A DNA stretch of 64,000 nt, taken from contig JAFEDU010000002.1 in the NCBI GenBank assembly GCA_018241425.1, positions 1,148,940-1,212,939 on the forward strand, given 5' to 3'. The DNA is from Pseudomonadota bacterium. GTDB lineage: Bacteria; Pseudomonadota; Gammaproteobacteria; Steroidobacterales; Steroidobacteraceae. The first letter of the stretch is position 1. The number at the start of each line of letters is the position of its first letter. Below the pieces are notes generated by a model. The model did not search any database. It was given only the letters and a program-made list of their open reading frames with translations, and was not told where the DNA came from. This document shows positions 56,269-64,000 of the stretch, piece by piece. Made by a program: the position numbers and the translations under genes.

Positions 56269-57240
56269 ATGGATGCCCTGTCCGATGTCCTGCGCGCAGT
56301 GCGCCTGAGCGGTGCGGTGTTCTTCGATGTCCGCGCCGCCTCCCCGTGGGCTGCGGCGACGCCCCCCGGGCGTGCCATCGTCGGCAAGATGTTTCCCGGC
56401 TCCGGTCATCTCATCTCGTACCACGTGCTGATCGCCGGGGACTGCTGGGCGGGGCCGCCCGCAGCGGAGCCGATAGCCATGGCGGCCGGCGACATCATCG
56501 TGTTCCCGCATGGAGACCCGCACATGCTCTCCAGCAGCCCGGGGATGCGCACCGAGGCCGACCGCTCGATGTATCGGCCGCCGCGCGACGGGCAGCTGCC
56601 GTTCGCTCTCAGCGTCGGCACCGGTACAGTCGAGAGCGCGCACTTCGTCTGCGGCTTCCTGGGCTGCGATGCGCGGCCCTTCAATCCGCTACTGGCGGCC
56701 CTGCCACCGGTCATCCACGTGCGCGACCGCGGCGGGGCGCTCGGCCCGTACGTGCAGGCGGCGCTCGCGGAGTCGCGCGTGCCGCGCATCGGCGGCGACG
56801 GCGTGCTGGCGCGCCTGAGCGAGCTGATGTTCGTGTCGGCGGTGCGCCAGCACCTGGAGGGGCTGCCCGAGCACCGCACCGACTGGCTTGCCGGCTTGCG
56901 GGATCCCTTCGTCGGCCGGGTCCTCAACCTGATGCATGCCGATCCGGCCCGTGACTGGCACCTGGACGGACTTGCCCGCACCGTCGGGATGTCGCGCTCG
57001 GTGCTGGCCGAGCGTTTTGCGAGCTTCGTGGGCAGGCCTCCGATGCAGTACCTGGCGCAGTGGCGCATGCAGGTGGCCGCCTCCCAGCTGCGCTCGAGCG
57101 GCGACAGCGTGGCGAGCATCGCCGCCCGCGTGGGCTACGAGTCCGAGGCGGCCTTCAGTCGCAGTTTCAAGAAGATCATGGGCGTCTCTCCGGGCCGCTG
57201 GCGGTCGCAGGAGCGGCCCGTCGGGCCGCGCGGCGCCTAG
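56269..57240 (+). CDS. AraC-family transcriptional regulator with cupin domain
   Basis: A 323-residue regulator. The N-terminal cupin (AraC-type cupin_6) has SYHVLIAGDCWAG and AGDIIVFPHGDPHML, which could bind an effector. The C-terminal pair of helix-turn-helices is clear (WHLDGLARTVGMSRSVLAERFASFVGRPPMQYL, in part; then SVASIAARVGYESEAAFSRSFKK). Such regulators often control an adjacent oxidoreductase; here the GFA gene is divergent 151 bp away and is the likeliest target. The ATG at 56269 has GGAG upstream; ATG 56221 would add 16 residues. Confidence 0.88.
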   Translation: MDALSDVLRAVRLSGAVFFDVRAASPWAAATPPGRAIVGKMFPGSGHLISYHVLIAGDCWAGPPAAEPIAMAAGDIIVFPHGDPHMLSSSPGMRTEADRSMYRPPRDGQLPFALSVGTGTVESAHFVCGFLGCDARPFNPLLAALPPVIHVRDRGGALGPYVQAALAESRVPRIGGDGVLARLSELMFVSAVRQHLEGLPEHRTDWLAGLRDPFVGRVLNLMHADPARDWHLDGLARTVGMSRSVLAERFASFVGRPPMQYLAQWRMQVAASQLRSSGDSVASIAARVGYESEAAFSRSFKKIMGVSPGRWRSQERPVGPRGA

Positions 57241-57320
57241 CTTGTCCGGAGGAGTGACGCTGGGGCGGGCTCGGCCCATACTTCGGCGGCGGCCCAGAAC
57301 GATTAGAAGAGGGGGAGCCG

Positions 57321-58553
57321 ATGCGAAGCGTGCGCGGGTTGGCGAGCGTATGGCTGCTGCTCGCGTGCGTGGGGGCGAGGGCGGGCGATGACCACTGGGG
57401 GTATGCCTACCGCAATCTAGAGGCGACCGCCGAGGCCAGCCCGTCGTACACGGTGAACCTGGTGCGCTACACCGCACGCCTGGACGCGCTGCTGGTGCAG
57501 GTGCTCGGGGTGCGCACCGACTACCGGATGCCGACGCGCTTCTACGTGCTGCCAGCGGCGGACGTCCGCACCCTCGGCAAGGGGGACTACGAGTACGTCT
57601 ACAAGGTCCGTGAGCACGAGAACGACGTGCTCATCACGGCGGGTGCGATCCCGCCGAACCGGCACTACTACGGCGCCTTCTTCGGCTACACCGCGAGCCT
57701 GCTTGCCAGCGACCACACGCTCGGGGGCCCCGGCTGGTACATGGTAGGCGTGCCCTCCGTTTTCGCCGATACCGTGTTCGAGAAGGGCAAGGCCAAGCTC
57801 GGCAACATCACCGGCGACCTCGCCTACACCCTGCTGACGGGCGGGACCCTCTATCCGATGCGGCGCTTCCTGGCCATGACGCGCGATGACGCCCGGCGCG
57901 AGGGCGCTCGCCAGGACGAGCTATGGGGCGCCGAGGCCTGGTACCTCGCACGGCTGGTCTTCGTGGAGGGCCGCCACCGCAGCGAGTTCTACCACTACCT
58001 GCAGCTGCTGCGCGAAGGGCAGGGCGAGCCCGAAGCCTTCAGCGCGAGCTTCAAGTTCAGTTACGAGGACCTCGACCGGGAGATCGCCACCTCGATGCAC
58101 GAGCGCGCCCATGTCTACATCCTTGACATGCCCCCGGATTCCGAGCAGTCCGATTCCGGTGCGCAGGCGCTGCCCCCGGCGGAGTGGCAGGGGCGCCGGG
58201 CGCTGGCCTACGTTTACTTCGGATTTCCCGACCAGGGTGCCCGGATCGCCACCGAGGCCCTCAGGCTGCAGGCGGACAATGCGAGCGCGTTGCGCGCGCT
58301 GGCTCGCGCCCAGCTGGAGCAGCACCTCTACGCGGAAGCGCTGGCGACCGCCGATCGCATCCCGGACTCAAGTCTCGATGACTGCCTGGATCGCGGGAAG
58401 GTGTATGCCGGACTCGGCGGCGCAGGCGCGACGCTGCCGGTCGACGACCGGCAGCTGCAGGCGAAGGCTCGCCAAAGCTACCAGCGTGCGCTGTCGCTGG
58501 ATCCCGGCAACCGTGCCGCCCAGGCGGCAATGAAGGCCCTGGGTCCGGGTTAG
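57321..58553 (+). CDS. Secreted protein of unknown function with C-terminal TPR-like region
   Basis: A 410-residue protein I do not recognise. A signal peptide (LASVWLLLACVGARA) is followed by a domain of about 260 residues rich in Tyr and charged residues (HWGYAYRNLEATAE; MPTRFYVLPAADVRTLG; YEYVYKVREHENDVLI). From about residue 285 it has TPR-like helical repeats (AYVYFGFPDQGARIATEALRL; ALRALARAQLEQHLYAEALA; ARQSYQRALSLDPGNRAAQAAM). The N-terminal part vaguely recalls gluzincin-related DUF1570-like proteins, but no HExxH motif is present. It has its own GAGGGGGAG ribosome site. Confidence 0.75.
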   Translation: MRSVRGLASVWLLLACVGARAGDDHWGYAYRNLEATAEASPSYTVNLVRYTARLDALLVQVLGVRTDYRMPTRFYVLPAADVRTLGKGDYEYVYKVREHENDVLITAGAIPPNRHYYGAFFGYTASLLASDHTLGGPGWYMVGVPSVFADTVFEKGKAKLGNITGDLAYTLLTGGTLYPMRRFLAMTRDDARREGARQDELWGAEAWYLARLVFVEGRHRSEFYHYLQLLREGQGEPEAFSASFKFSYEDLDREIATSMHERAHVYILDMPPDSEQSDSGAQALPPAEWQGRRALAYVYFGFPDQGARIATEALRLQADNASALRALARAQLEQHLYAEALATADRIPDSSLDDCLDRGKVYAGLGGAGATLPVDDRQLQAKARQSYQRALSLDPGNRAAQAAMKALGPG

Positions 58554-58589
58554 GCGCAGGCCGCGCAGGGGCGGGAAGAGAGCGCACAC

Positions 58590-60161
58590 ATGCAGACGCC
58601 GCTGACACCGCTGGAGTTCGCGCGCCGGGCGCGCCGGCTGTACCCGGATCGAGAGGCCGTGGTCGACGGGAACCTGCGCCTGAGCTACCGGCAGTTCCTC
58701 GGACGCTGTGACCGGTGGTCGGCGGCGCTCCAGGCGCGCGGCGTCGGCCGCGGGGACCGGGTACTCGTGATCGCCCCGAACACCCACGCGATGCTCGAGC
58801 AGTTCTACGCCGTGCCGCAGCTTGGGGCCGTACTCGTGCCGGTCAACTACCGCCTGAGTGCGGAGGACTTCCGCTACATGATCGGGCACTGCGAGCCGGT
58901 CGTGGTCTGCGCGCACCCGGATTACATCGCGGCCCTGGAGCCCATGCGGGCGCTGTTCCCGTTCGTGCGCCACTGGGTGGCGCTCGAGGGCGCACCGGCC
59001 GAATGGCTCGATTACGAGTCCACCCTCGCCGCCGCGCCGGCAGAGTTCGCCGCGCCCGCGATCGGTGAGGACGACATCATCACCATCAACTACACGAGTG
59101 GCACGACGTCCCGGCCCAAGGGGGTGATGATCACCCACCGCAACGCGTGGATGAACTCGATCGGCACCCTCCTGCACCACCCGATCGCCGTCGGGGAGCG
59201 GTACCTGTGGACGCTGCCGATGTTCCACGCCAATGGCTGGACCTGCGTGTGGACCGTAACGGCCGCCGGCGGCACCCACGTATGCCTGCCGCGGGTGGAT
59301 CCGCTGGCGGTCTACCGGCTCATCAACGCCGAACGCATCGACCTGCTGTGTGCGGCGCCGACCGTGCTCATCGGGATCGCCAACGGGCCGGACGAGCAGC
59401 GCGCCGCCGTGCGCCGTGGCGTGCGGGTGCTCACCGCCGGGGCGCCCCCCGCCGCCGCCACCATCGCCCGCATCGAGGGTGAACTCGGCTGGGCCGTCAC
59501 CCACGTGTACGGACTGACCGAGACGGCGCCCTTCATCCTGGTCTGCGAAGCACGGCCGGAGCATTCCGCCCTCGATGCGCAGGGGGCAGCGACGGTTAAG
59601 TCGCGCCAGGGGGTCGAGCTCATAAGCTCCGGCGAGCTGCGGGTCGTGGACGAATCCGAGCGCGAGGTGCCCGCGGACGGGGCGACGCTCGGGGAGATCG
59701 TCGTGCGCGGCAATGTCGTCATGCAGGGCTACTACAAGGACCCGCAAGCCAGCGCACAGGCGCTGCGCAACGGCTGGTTCCACACCGGTGATGCCGCGGT
59801 CGTGCATCCGGACGGGTACGTCGAGATCCGCGACCGCTTCAAGGACGTGATCATCAGCGGCGGGGAGAATATCTCCTCGATCGAGCTCGAGGGCGTGCTC
59901 CTCACGCACCCGGCGGTGCTCGAGGCCGCGGTGGTCGGGATGCCGAGCGAGAAGTGGGGCGAGACGCCCGTCGCGCACGTGGTGCTGCGGGCCGGGGCGC
60001 AGGCCTCCGCCGAGGAGCTGCGCTCACACTGCCGCGAGCGCCTGGCTCACTTCAAGGTGCCGAGCGCCGTGCAGTTCGTGCGCGAGCTGCCCAAGACCGC
60101 GACCGGCAAGATCCAGAAGTACGTGCTGCGCAAGGGCGCCAGCGCCATCAGCCGCCAGTGA
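58590..60161 (+). CDS. Acyl-CoA ligase (class I adenylate-forming enzyme)
   Basis: A 523-residue AMP-dependent synthetase that activates a carboxylic acid and transfers it to CoA. It has the P-loop YTSGTTSRPKGVM (about 168-180), the acyl-pocket region LPMFHANGWTC, the VYGLTETAP motif, FHTGDAAVVHPDGYVEIRDRFKDVIISGGENIS, and the catalytic Lys in PKTATGKIQKY. FHANGW and GENISS place it with the plant AAE / DmdB-like group acting on short or medium acids. It is followed 13 bp later by the M20-like gene. Confidence 0.92.
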   Translation: MQTPLTPLEFARRARRLYPDREAVVDGNLRLSYRQFLGRCDRWSAALQARGVGRGDRVLVIAPNTHAMLEQFYAVPQLGAVLVPVNYRLSAEDFRYMIGHCEPVVVCAHPDYIAALEPMRALFPFVRHWVALEGAPAEWLDYESTLAAAPAEFAAPAIGEDDIITINYTSGTTSRPKGVMITHRNAWMNSIGTLLHHPIAVGERYLWTLPMFHANGWTCVWTVTAAGGTHVCLPRVDPLAVYRLINAERIDLLCAAPTVLIGIANGPDEQRAAVRRGVRVLTAGAPPAAATIARIEGELGWAVTHVYGLTETAPFILVCEARPEHSALDAQGAATVKSRQGVELISSGELRVVDESEREVPADGATLGEIVVRGNVVMQGYYKDPQASAQALRNGWFHTGDAAVVHPDGYVEIRDRFKDVIISGGENISSIELEGVLLTHPAVLEAAVVGMPSEKWGETPVAHVVLRAGAQASAEELRSHCRERLAHFKVPSAVQFVRELPKTATGKIQKYVLRKGASAISRQ

Positions 60162-60174
60162 TCCCGGAGGAATC

Positions 60175-61701
60175 ATGACCGACCGCAACGAGGTTTCAGT
60201 GGGCCGCCGCGAGTTCAATCAGGGGCTCGCCGCAGGTCTTGCGCTGCTGGGCGGCGGCGGGCTCGCCCAGGGCGCCACCGCCGGCGCCGACAAGGCAGCG
60301 GTGCTCGCCCGCATCGCCCCGATGCACGAGGAGAACGTGCGCAGGCTCCGGGACTGGATCGCGCTGCCCTCGATCGCGGCCGAGAACCGCAACTACCCGC
60401 AGGGCCCGCAGTACATGGCACAGCTGGCACGCGAGGCCGGCTTCACCGACGTTGAGATCCTGCCGACCTCGGGCAAGCCCGGCGTGTTCGGACGCATCGA
60501 TTCCGGCGCCCGCACGACGGTCGGCCTGTACTTCATGTACGACGTGAAGCAGTTCGTGCCCGAGGAGTGGAGCTCCCCGCCGCTCGAGGCGCGGCTCGTG
60601 CAGCGCGCGGGCCTGGGGACCGTATGCATGGGTCGCGGGGCGGTGAATCAGAAGGGGCCCGAGAATTCCTTTCTCGGTGCCCTGCATGCGTTCAAGGCCG
60701 CCGGGCGACGGCTGCCGGTGAATCTGGTGCTGGTGTGCGAGGGGGAGGAGGAGATCGGCTCGCCGCACTTCCACGAGATCATCCAGATGCCCAAGGTGGC
60801 GGCCGCGTTCAAGTCCTGCGTCGGGGTGTTCATGCCGGAGGCCGGCCAGGAGCTCGACGGCGGCGTCCAGGTGTCCCTCGGGGCCAAGGGGGTCATCGAG
60901 CTGGAGCTCGTCTCCAGCGGCGAGCGCTGGGGCAGGGGGCCCGCGCACGACGTGCACTCGAGCCTCGAGGCGCAGGTGGATTCGCCCACCTGGCATCTGG
61001 TGAAGGCGCTGAATTCCCTGGTCGAGGCCGACGGCCACACCCCCGCAGTCCCCGGTTTCTTCGACCGCGTGCGTCCGCTCACTCCGGCGCAGCTCGCCAT
61101 GATCCGCGAGCACGCCGCGACGGTCTCCGAGCAGTCAGTGCAGGAGCGCCTGGGCGTCAAGCACTGGGTGCACGACGCCAGCTGGTACGAGTCGCTGGTG
61201 CTCCTGACCTCAAGGCCGACCATCAACATCGAGGGGCTGGTCGCCGGCTATACCGGGCCCGGTGGCAAGACGGTGCTGCCGCATCGCGCCGTCGCCAAGA
61301 TCGACATGCGCCTGGTGCCGGACATGACCACCACCGACACGCTCGACAAGCTCAAGGCGTATCTCGCCCAGGGCGGCTTCGGCGACATCGAGGTGAACAT
61401 GAGCGGCGGTTACAACCCGAACCAGACCGACCCCGGGAGCCGCCTGATCCAGACGCAGCTTGCGACCTACCGCCGGCTCGGGGCGGAGCCGCACCTGTGG
61501 CCGCGCAGCGCCGGTTCGTGGCCCGGCTACGTGTTCACCGATGCGCCGCTCAGCCTGCCGGCCGGCCACTTCGGGCTCGGCTACGGGACCGGGGCGCACG
61601 CACCGGACGAGTTCTACGTGATCGATTCGACCAATCCGCACGTGCAGGGACTGGACGGCGCGGTGGCCTCGTTCGTCGAGTACCTCTACGCGCTCGCCTG
61701 A
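60175..61701 (+). CDS. Tat-exported M20-family metallo-hydrolase homologue with substituted metal ligands
   Basis: A 508-residue protein with a twin-arginine-type signal (GRREFNQGLAAGLALLGGGGLA) and the M20 dipeptidase fold. The general base and a metal glutamate are present (CEGEEEIGSPHF, Glu191-Glu192), as are the lid-domain His region (HDVHSSLEAQVDS), LPHRAVAKIDMRLVPD, and the C-terminal GTGAHAPDE. The first ligand motif, usually GHYDVxP, is FMYDVKQ (Met121 in place of His). The bridging Asp motif, usually GRGxxDxKG, is GRGAVNQKG (Asn158). The standard two-zinc centre cannot form. The frame is intact, so an altered metal or activity, or loss of catalysis, are all possible. Confidence 0.85.
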   Translation: MTDRNEVSVGRREFNQGLAAGLALLGGGGLAQGATAGADKAAVLARIAPMHEENVRRLRDWIALPSIAAENRNYPQGPQYMAQLAREAGFTDVEILPTSGKPGVFGRIDSGARTTVGLYFMYDVKQFVPEEWSSPPLEARLVQRAGLGTVCMGRGAVNQKGPENSFLGALHAFKAAGRRLPVNLVLVCEGEEEIGSPHFHEIIQMPKVAAAFKSCVGVFMPEAGQELDGGVQVSLGAKGVIELELVSSGERWGRGPAHDVHSSLEAQVDSPTWHLVKALNSLVEADGHTPAVPGFFDRVRPLTPAQLAMIREHAATVSEQSVQERLGVKHWVHDASWYESLVLLTSRPTINIEGLVAGYTGPGGKTVLPHRAVAKIDMRLVPDMTTTDTLDKLKAYLAQGGFGDIEVNMSGGYNPNQTDPGSRLIQTQLATYRRLGAEPHLWPRSAGSWPGYVFTDAPLSLPAGHFGLGYGTGAHAPDEFYVIDSTNPHVQGLDGAVASFVEYLYALA

Positions 61702-61755
61702 AGAGCCGCACTTCCTGGCATTACAACATCCAAGACTCACCCTGGGGGAGATGGC

Positions 61756-62226
61756 ATGACCGCACTGTATATCCACTTCGGCGCCGGGATCCTGCTCACC
61801 GCGCTGTTCTTCTACTGGAACCGGCAGATCTACAGCTCCGGCTGGAAGGGTTCGGCGGTGACCCCGCTGGAGGGGCTGTATTACCTGATCACGGTGTGCT
61901 CGGTTGCAGTGGGCTACTATTTCAACATCCAGTACGTGCAGATGTACCCCGACCAGGCCAGCTGGGTGCACTTCACCAAGCTCCTGTTCACCAATCCGGC
62001 GGCGAGCTCGGGTTCGCAGGACCTGGTGTGCACCAACGTGCTGCTGCTCCCGCTGTGGACCATCATCGACGGGCGGCGCCTGGGCATGCGCCAGCCATGG
62101 GTGTATTTCGTGCTGAGCCTGCTCACCAGCTTCGGCTTCGGGATGGCGCTTTATCTGGCGGCCCACGAGCGGCAGATCCGCTGGCTTCGGGCCCACGGCG
62201 AGGCGGCGCGCACGCTGGCGGCCTGA
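61756..62226 (+). CDS. DUF2834-like membrane protein
   Basis: A 156-residue membrane protein with four hydrophobic segments (IHFGAGILLTALFFYW; LEGLYYLITVCSVAVGYYF; CTNVLLLPLWTIIDG; WVYFVLSLLTSFGFGMALYLAAHE). The order fits DUF2834, where FTNPAASSGSQDL-like loops, then GRRLGMRQPWVYFVL, join the helices. No function is known for the family. It has a GGGGGAG site and stands 54 bp after the M20-like gene, so it is likely in the same transcript. Confidence 0.75.
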   Translation: MTALYIHFGAGILLTALFFYWNRQIYSSGWKGSAVTPLEGLYYLITVCSVAVGYYFNIQYVQMYPDQASWVHFTKLLFTNPAASSGSQDLVCTNVLLLPLWTIIDGRRLGMRQPWVYFVLSLLTSFGFGMALYLAAHERQIRWLRAHGEAARTLAA

Positions 62227-62233
62227 TGCTGAC

Positions 62234-62266
62234 GGCGGCCGGTGGCGGGTTGTGCCGCCGGCCGCC
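62234..62266 (+). terminator. Strong hairpin after the DUF2834 gene
   Basis: A 13-bp stem (GGCGGCCGGTGGC / GCCGCCGGCCGCC, one G-U pair) with a 7-nt loop begins 8 nt after the stop codon. There is no U-tract. Confidence 0.5.
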
Positions 62267-62279
62267 AAGTCGTTACACT
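62250..62279 (+). promoter_or_regulatory. Possible promoter of the GntR regulator gene
   Basis: TTGTGC (62250-62255) and TACACT (62274-62279) are 18 bp apart, with the -35 inside the 3' side of the preceding hairpin. TACACT also occurs as a -10-like box before galU and before the SDR gene at 47963. Confidence 0.35.
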
Positions 62280-62342
62280 GCGGCGCAGAGTGCTTCGCTA
62301 GGACTGCGCGCGCTGGTGATTTCCGAGGAGGAACTTTCGCCG

Positions 62343-63050
62343 ATGGATCGGCCGACGTTGTCGGCCCAGGTCGCGCGACACCTCCTGGCCCTGGTAAGCC
62401 GCGAACACCTGCGGCCCGGTGACCAGGTCCCGAGCGAGGTCCAGATCGGCCAGCAGCTGCGCATCAGCCGCGGCAGCGTGCGCGAGGCCTACCGTACCCT
62501 GAGCGCGCTCGGGATCCTGGAGATCGAGGGTGGCCGCAAGCCCCGCCTGCGCGCATTCGACCCAGCCGCGCTCTCCCAGGTGTTCGGCTACGCGGTCAAT
62601 ACCACCCAGGTGACGCCAGGCCAGGTGCTCGAGACGCGCCGTGCGCTTGAGCTGCACACGACCCAGCTGGCTGCATCCCAGGCGAGCGATGCGCAGCGAC
62701 TGCTGCTGCGTGAGCTGATCGGACGGATGCGCACCGCGGGGGAGGACCGTACCAGCCGCACCGCAAGCGAGCGCGAGATCCACACCACCATCGCGCAGGC
62801 CAGCGGTAACCCGCTGTTCGCGGTGCTCCTGAGCGCCCTGCGCGCCTCGCTCGAGGCGAGCCCGCGCGTGCGGGCCGAGCAGCAGCTCCTGCCGCAGGAA
62901 TGCACCGTCGACATCGACGCCCACGCCGCCATCGTCGAGTGCATCTGCGCCGGCGATGCCGCCGGCGCGGTCGCGGCCATGTCCCACCACTTCGACATCG
63001 CGCTCACCCGGGTCGACCCGACGCGCGCGATCCTGTCCGACCGCTCCTAG
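62343..63050 (+). CDS. GntR-family transcriptional regulator, FadR type
   Basis: A 235-residue regulator with an N-terminal winged helix (PTLSAQVARHLLALV; LRPGDQVPSEVQIGQQLRISRGSVREAYRTLSALGILEI, in part) and a C-terminal FCD domain (VLETRRALELHTTQLAA; REIHTTIAQASGNPLFAVLL; DAHAAIVECICAGDAAGA; SHHFDIAL) with the His/Asp residues that usually hold a metal near the ligand pocket. GAGGAGG precedes the ATG at 62343. The ROK kinase gene begins 18 bp after its stop, so the ligand may be a sugar acid or phosphorylated sugar. Confidence 0.92.
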   Translation: MDRPTLSAQVARHLLALVSREHLRPGDQVPSEVQIGQQLRISRGSVREAYRTLSALGILEIEGGRKPRLRAFDPAALSQVFGYAVNTTQVTPGQVLETRRALELHTTQLAASQASDAQRLLLRELIGRMRTAGEDRTSRTASEREIHTTIAQASGNPLFAVLLSALRASLEASPRVRAEQQLLPQECTVDIDAHAAIVECICAGDAAGAVAAMSHHFDIALTRVDPTRAILSDRS

Positions 63051-63068
63051 GTTTTCGCAAGCCGCACC

Positions 63069-63953
63069 GTGACCATCGCAGCGGCACGAGCCGGAATCGA
63101 ACTCGGCGGCACCAAGGCGCTGTGCCGCGTAACCGACGCCGCGGGCGTGATGCTCGGGGAGGTGCGCCTCGCCACGCAGGCGCCAGCGGCGACGGTGGGC
63201 GAGCTCGGCACCTTCCTGCGGCGGACGCTGAACGGTCGGGCGCTCGGAGCCCTTGGGGTCGCGAGCTTCGGCCCGCTGGAGGTTGATCCACGCTCCAGTT
63301 CCTACGGATGTCTGCTCGCCACGCCGAAGCCCCTGTGGGGCGGATTCGACCTGCGCGGCGCGCTGTCCGCGGAAGTCAGGACGCGGGTCGTGGTCGATAC
63401 CGATGTCAACGCCGCCGCCCTCGCCGAACAGGCCCTCGGCGCCGGCCGTGGCTGCGCAAGCCTCGCGTACGTCACCGTGGGGACCGGCATCGGCGCGGGC
63501 CTGGTGATTGAGGGCACCCCTCTGAAGGGCATCCTGCACCCGGAGGCCGGGCACCTGCGGCTGCCGCGCCGGCCCGGCGATACCCACCTCAGCACCTGCC
63601 CGTTCCACCCGGATTGCGTCGAGGGACTCGCCGCAGGTCCCGCGGTCGCCGCGCGCCTGAAGTCCGCGCCGTCGCTGGAGTCGCTGCCGGAGCAACGGGC
63701 GCTCGTCGGGGGCTACCTCGCCGACCTGGCCGCCGCGCTGGTGCTCACCTGGGCACCGGAGCGCATCGTGTTCGGCGGCGGTGTGATGGGGACGCCCGGC
63801 CTGCTCGCGGAGGTTCGCGACGCACTGCCCGGGGTGCTGAGCGGCTATGGGCCGAAGGCCGCACTCGCACCGGACTATCTCGTGCCGGCCGCGCTCAAGG
63901 ATGCGGGCCTCGAGGGGGCGCTCCTCATGGCGGGGCGGGCGCTGACTGACTAA
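63069..63953 (+). CDS. ROK-family sugar kinase (fructokinase-like)
   Basis: A 294-residue ROK kinase: N-terminal phosphate motif GIELGGTKALCRV, GVASFGPLEV, the catalytic region VDTDVNAAALAEQ (general-base Asp), VTVGTGIGAGLVIEG, and the ROK zinc site spread over EAGHLRLPRRPGDTHLSTCPFHPDCVEGLAAG (in part CPFHPDCVEG). GCLLATPKPLWGGFDL is typical of the fructokinase (Mak/GmuE) branch. It starts with GTG. Co-transcription with the GntR gene suggests sugar-controlled expression. Confidence 0.92.
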   Translation: MTIAAARAGIELGGTKALCRVTDAAGVMLGEVRLATQAPAATVGELGTFLRRTLNGRALGALGVASFGPLEVDPRSSSYGCLLATPKPLWGGFDLRGALSAEVRTRVVVDTDVNAAALAEQALGAGRGCASLAYVTVGTGIGAGLVIEGTPLKGILHPEAGHLRLPRRPGDTHLSTCPFHPDCVEGLAAGPAVAARLKSAPSLESLPEQRALVGGYLADLAAALVLTWAPERIVFGGGVMGTPGLLAEVRDALPGVLSGYGPKAALAPDYLVPAALKDAGLEGALLMAGRALTD

Positions 63954-63992
63954 GGCCAGATACATCCTGCACTCTGCCCAGGAGGGTAAGGG

Positions 63993-64000
63993 GTGCGGAT
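63993..64000 (+). CDS. Possible start of the next gene, cut by window end
   Basis: AGGAGGG (63980-63986) stands 6 nt before a GTG at 63993, a typical ribosome site and start. Only the first codons are in the window, so the product cannot be told. Confidence 0.35.

Noticed and set aside
62298..63965. 555-codon open frame antisense to the GntR and ROK genes
   Set aside because: Both sense genes are clear family members with good starts; the antisense reading matches nothing.

Overview
The window is 64 kb of a very GC-rich (by eye about 70%), gene-dense chromosome from a gammaproteobacterium. The first two thirds is core genome with gammaproteobacterial gene order: smc-zipA-ligA, yciB-bolA, trpS-scpA-scpB-rluB, rmuC-ubiG, and gyrA-serC-serA-pheA-aroA-cmk-rpsA-ihfB-lapB-galU. 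The DksA with an Ala/Lys/Pro-rich N-terminal extension and a degenerate zinc finger, the zipA gene and the trpS-scpAB-rluB order best suit the Xanthomonadales / Nevskiales / Steroidobacterales side of the class. That lineage call is inference. No rRNA, tRNA, CRISPR array, prophage or intact transposon was seen.

Layout. 1-3.8 kb: 3' end of pnp, then phaR, gluQ and dksA (minus strand) and queF. 3.8-10.3 kb: smc, zipA and ligA (chromosome structure, division, DNA ligation), closed by a strong hairpin. 10.3-12.2 kb: a parvulin lipoprotein, bolA and yciB on the minus strand. 12.3-16.8 kb: a YciO-like gene, then trpS, scpA, scpB and an RluB-like gene, with an unusual trpS leader. 16.8-21.7 kb: a minus-strand run of a YciK-like SDR, a squalene-synthase-like protein, rmuC, ubiG and a degenerate amidohydrolase. 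21.8-34.4 kb: gyrA and the serine/aromatic amino acid genes through rpsA, ihfB, lapB and galU.

34.4-42.1 kb holds the most self-contained accessory system. Six minus-strand genes encode a periplasmic adaptor, an ABC ATPase, two FtsX/MacB-type permeases, an NtrC-class (sigma-54) response regulator and its histidine kinase. Upstream of the first gene lie a -24/-12-like element and, 100-150 bp further, three CGGACAC repeats at 10-11 bp steps plus one inverted copy. The arrangement suggests a self-activating efflux operon.

42.1-64 kb is metabolic and envelope-related accessory DNA. It includes a DUF2934 gene, apbE, a secreted three-repeat DUF3761 protein, a SorAB-like sulfite dehydrogenase, a YpfJ-like protease, a beta-lactamase-fold hydrolase, a redox cluster (SDR, CurA-like, DsbA-fold isomerase, exported DUF711 protein, HIBADH-like), an LprI-MliC-like lysozyme inhibitor, a truncated IS630-type gene, a di-heme DUF1111 protein, a GFA protein, an AraC regulator, a secreted protein of unknown function, an acyl-CoA ligase, a Tat-exported M20 homologue with altered metal ligands, a DUF2834 membrane protein, and a GntR regulator followed by a ROK sugar kinase.

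Recurring themes are enzyme-fold proteins that have lost signature active-site residues (the amidohydrolase beside ubiG, the M20 protein, the RluB-like protein, the squalene-synthase-like protein), and a gluQ gene that encodes a full catalytic domain but has no recognisable start codon.
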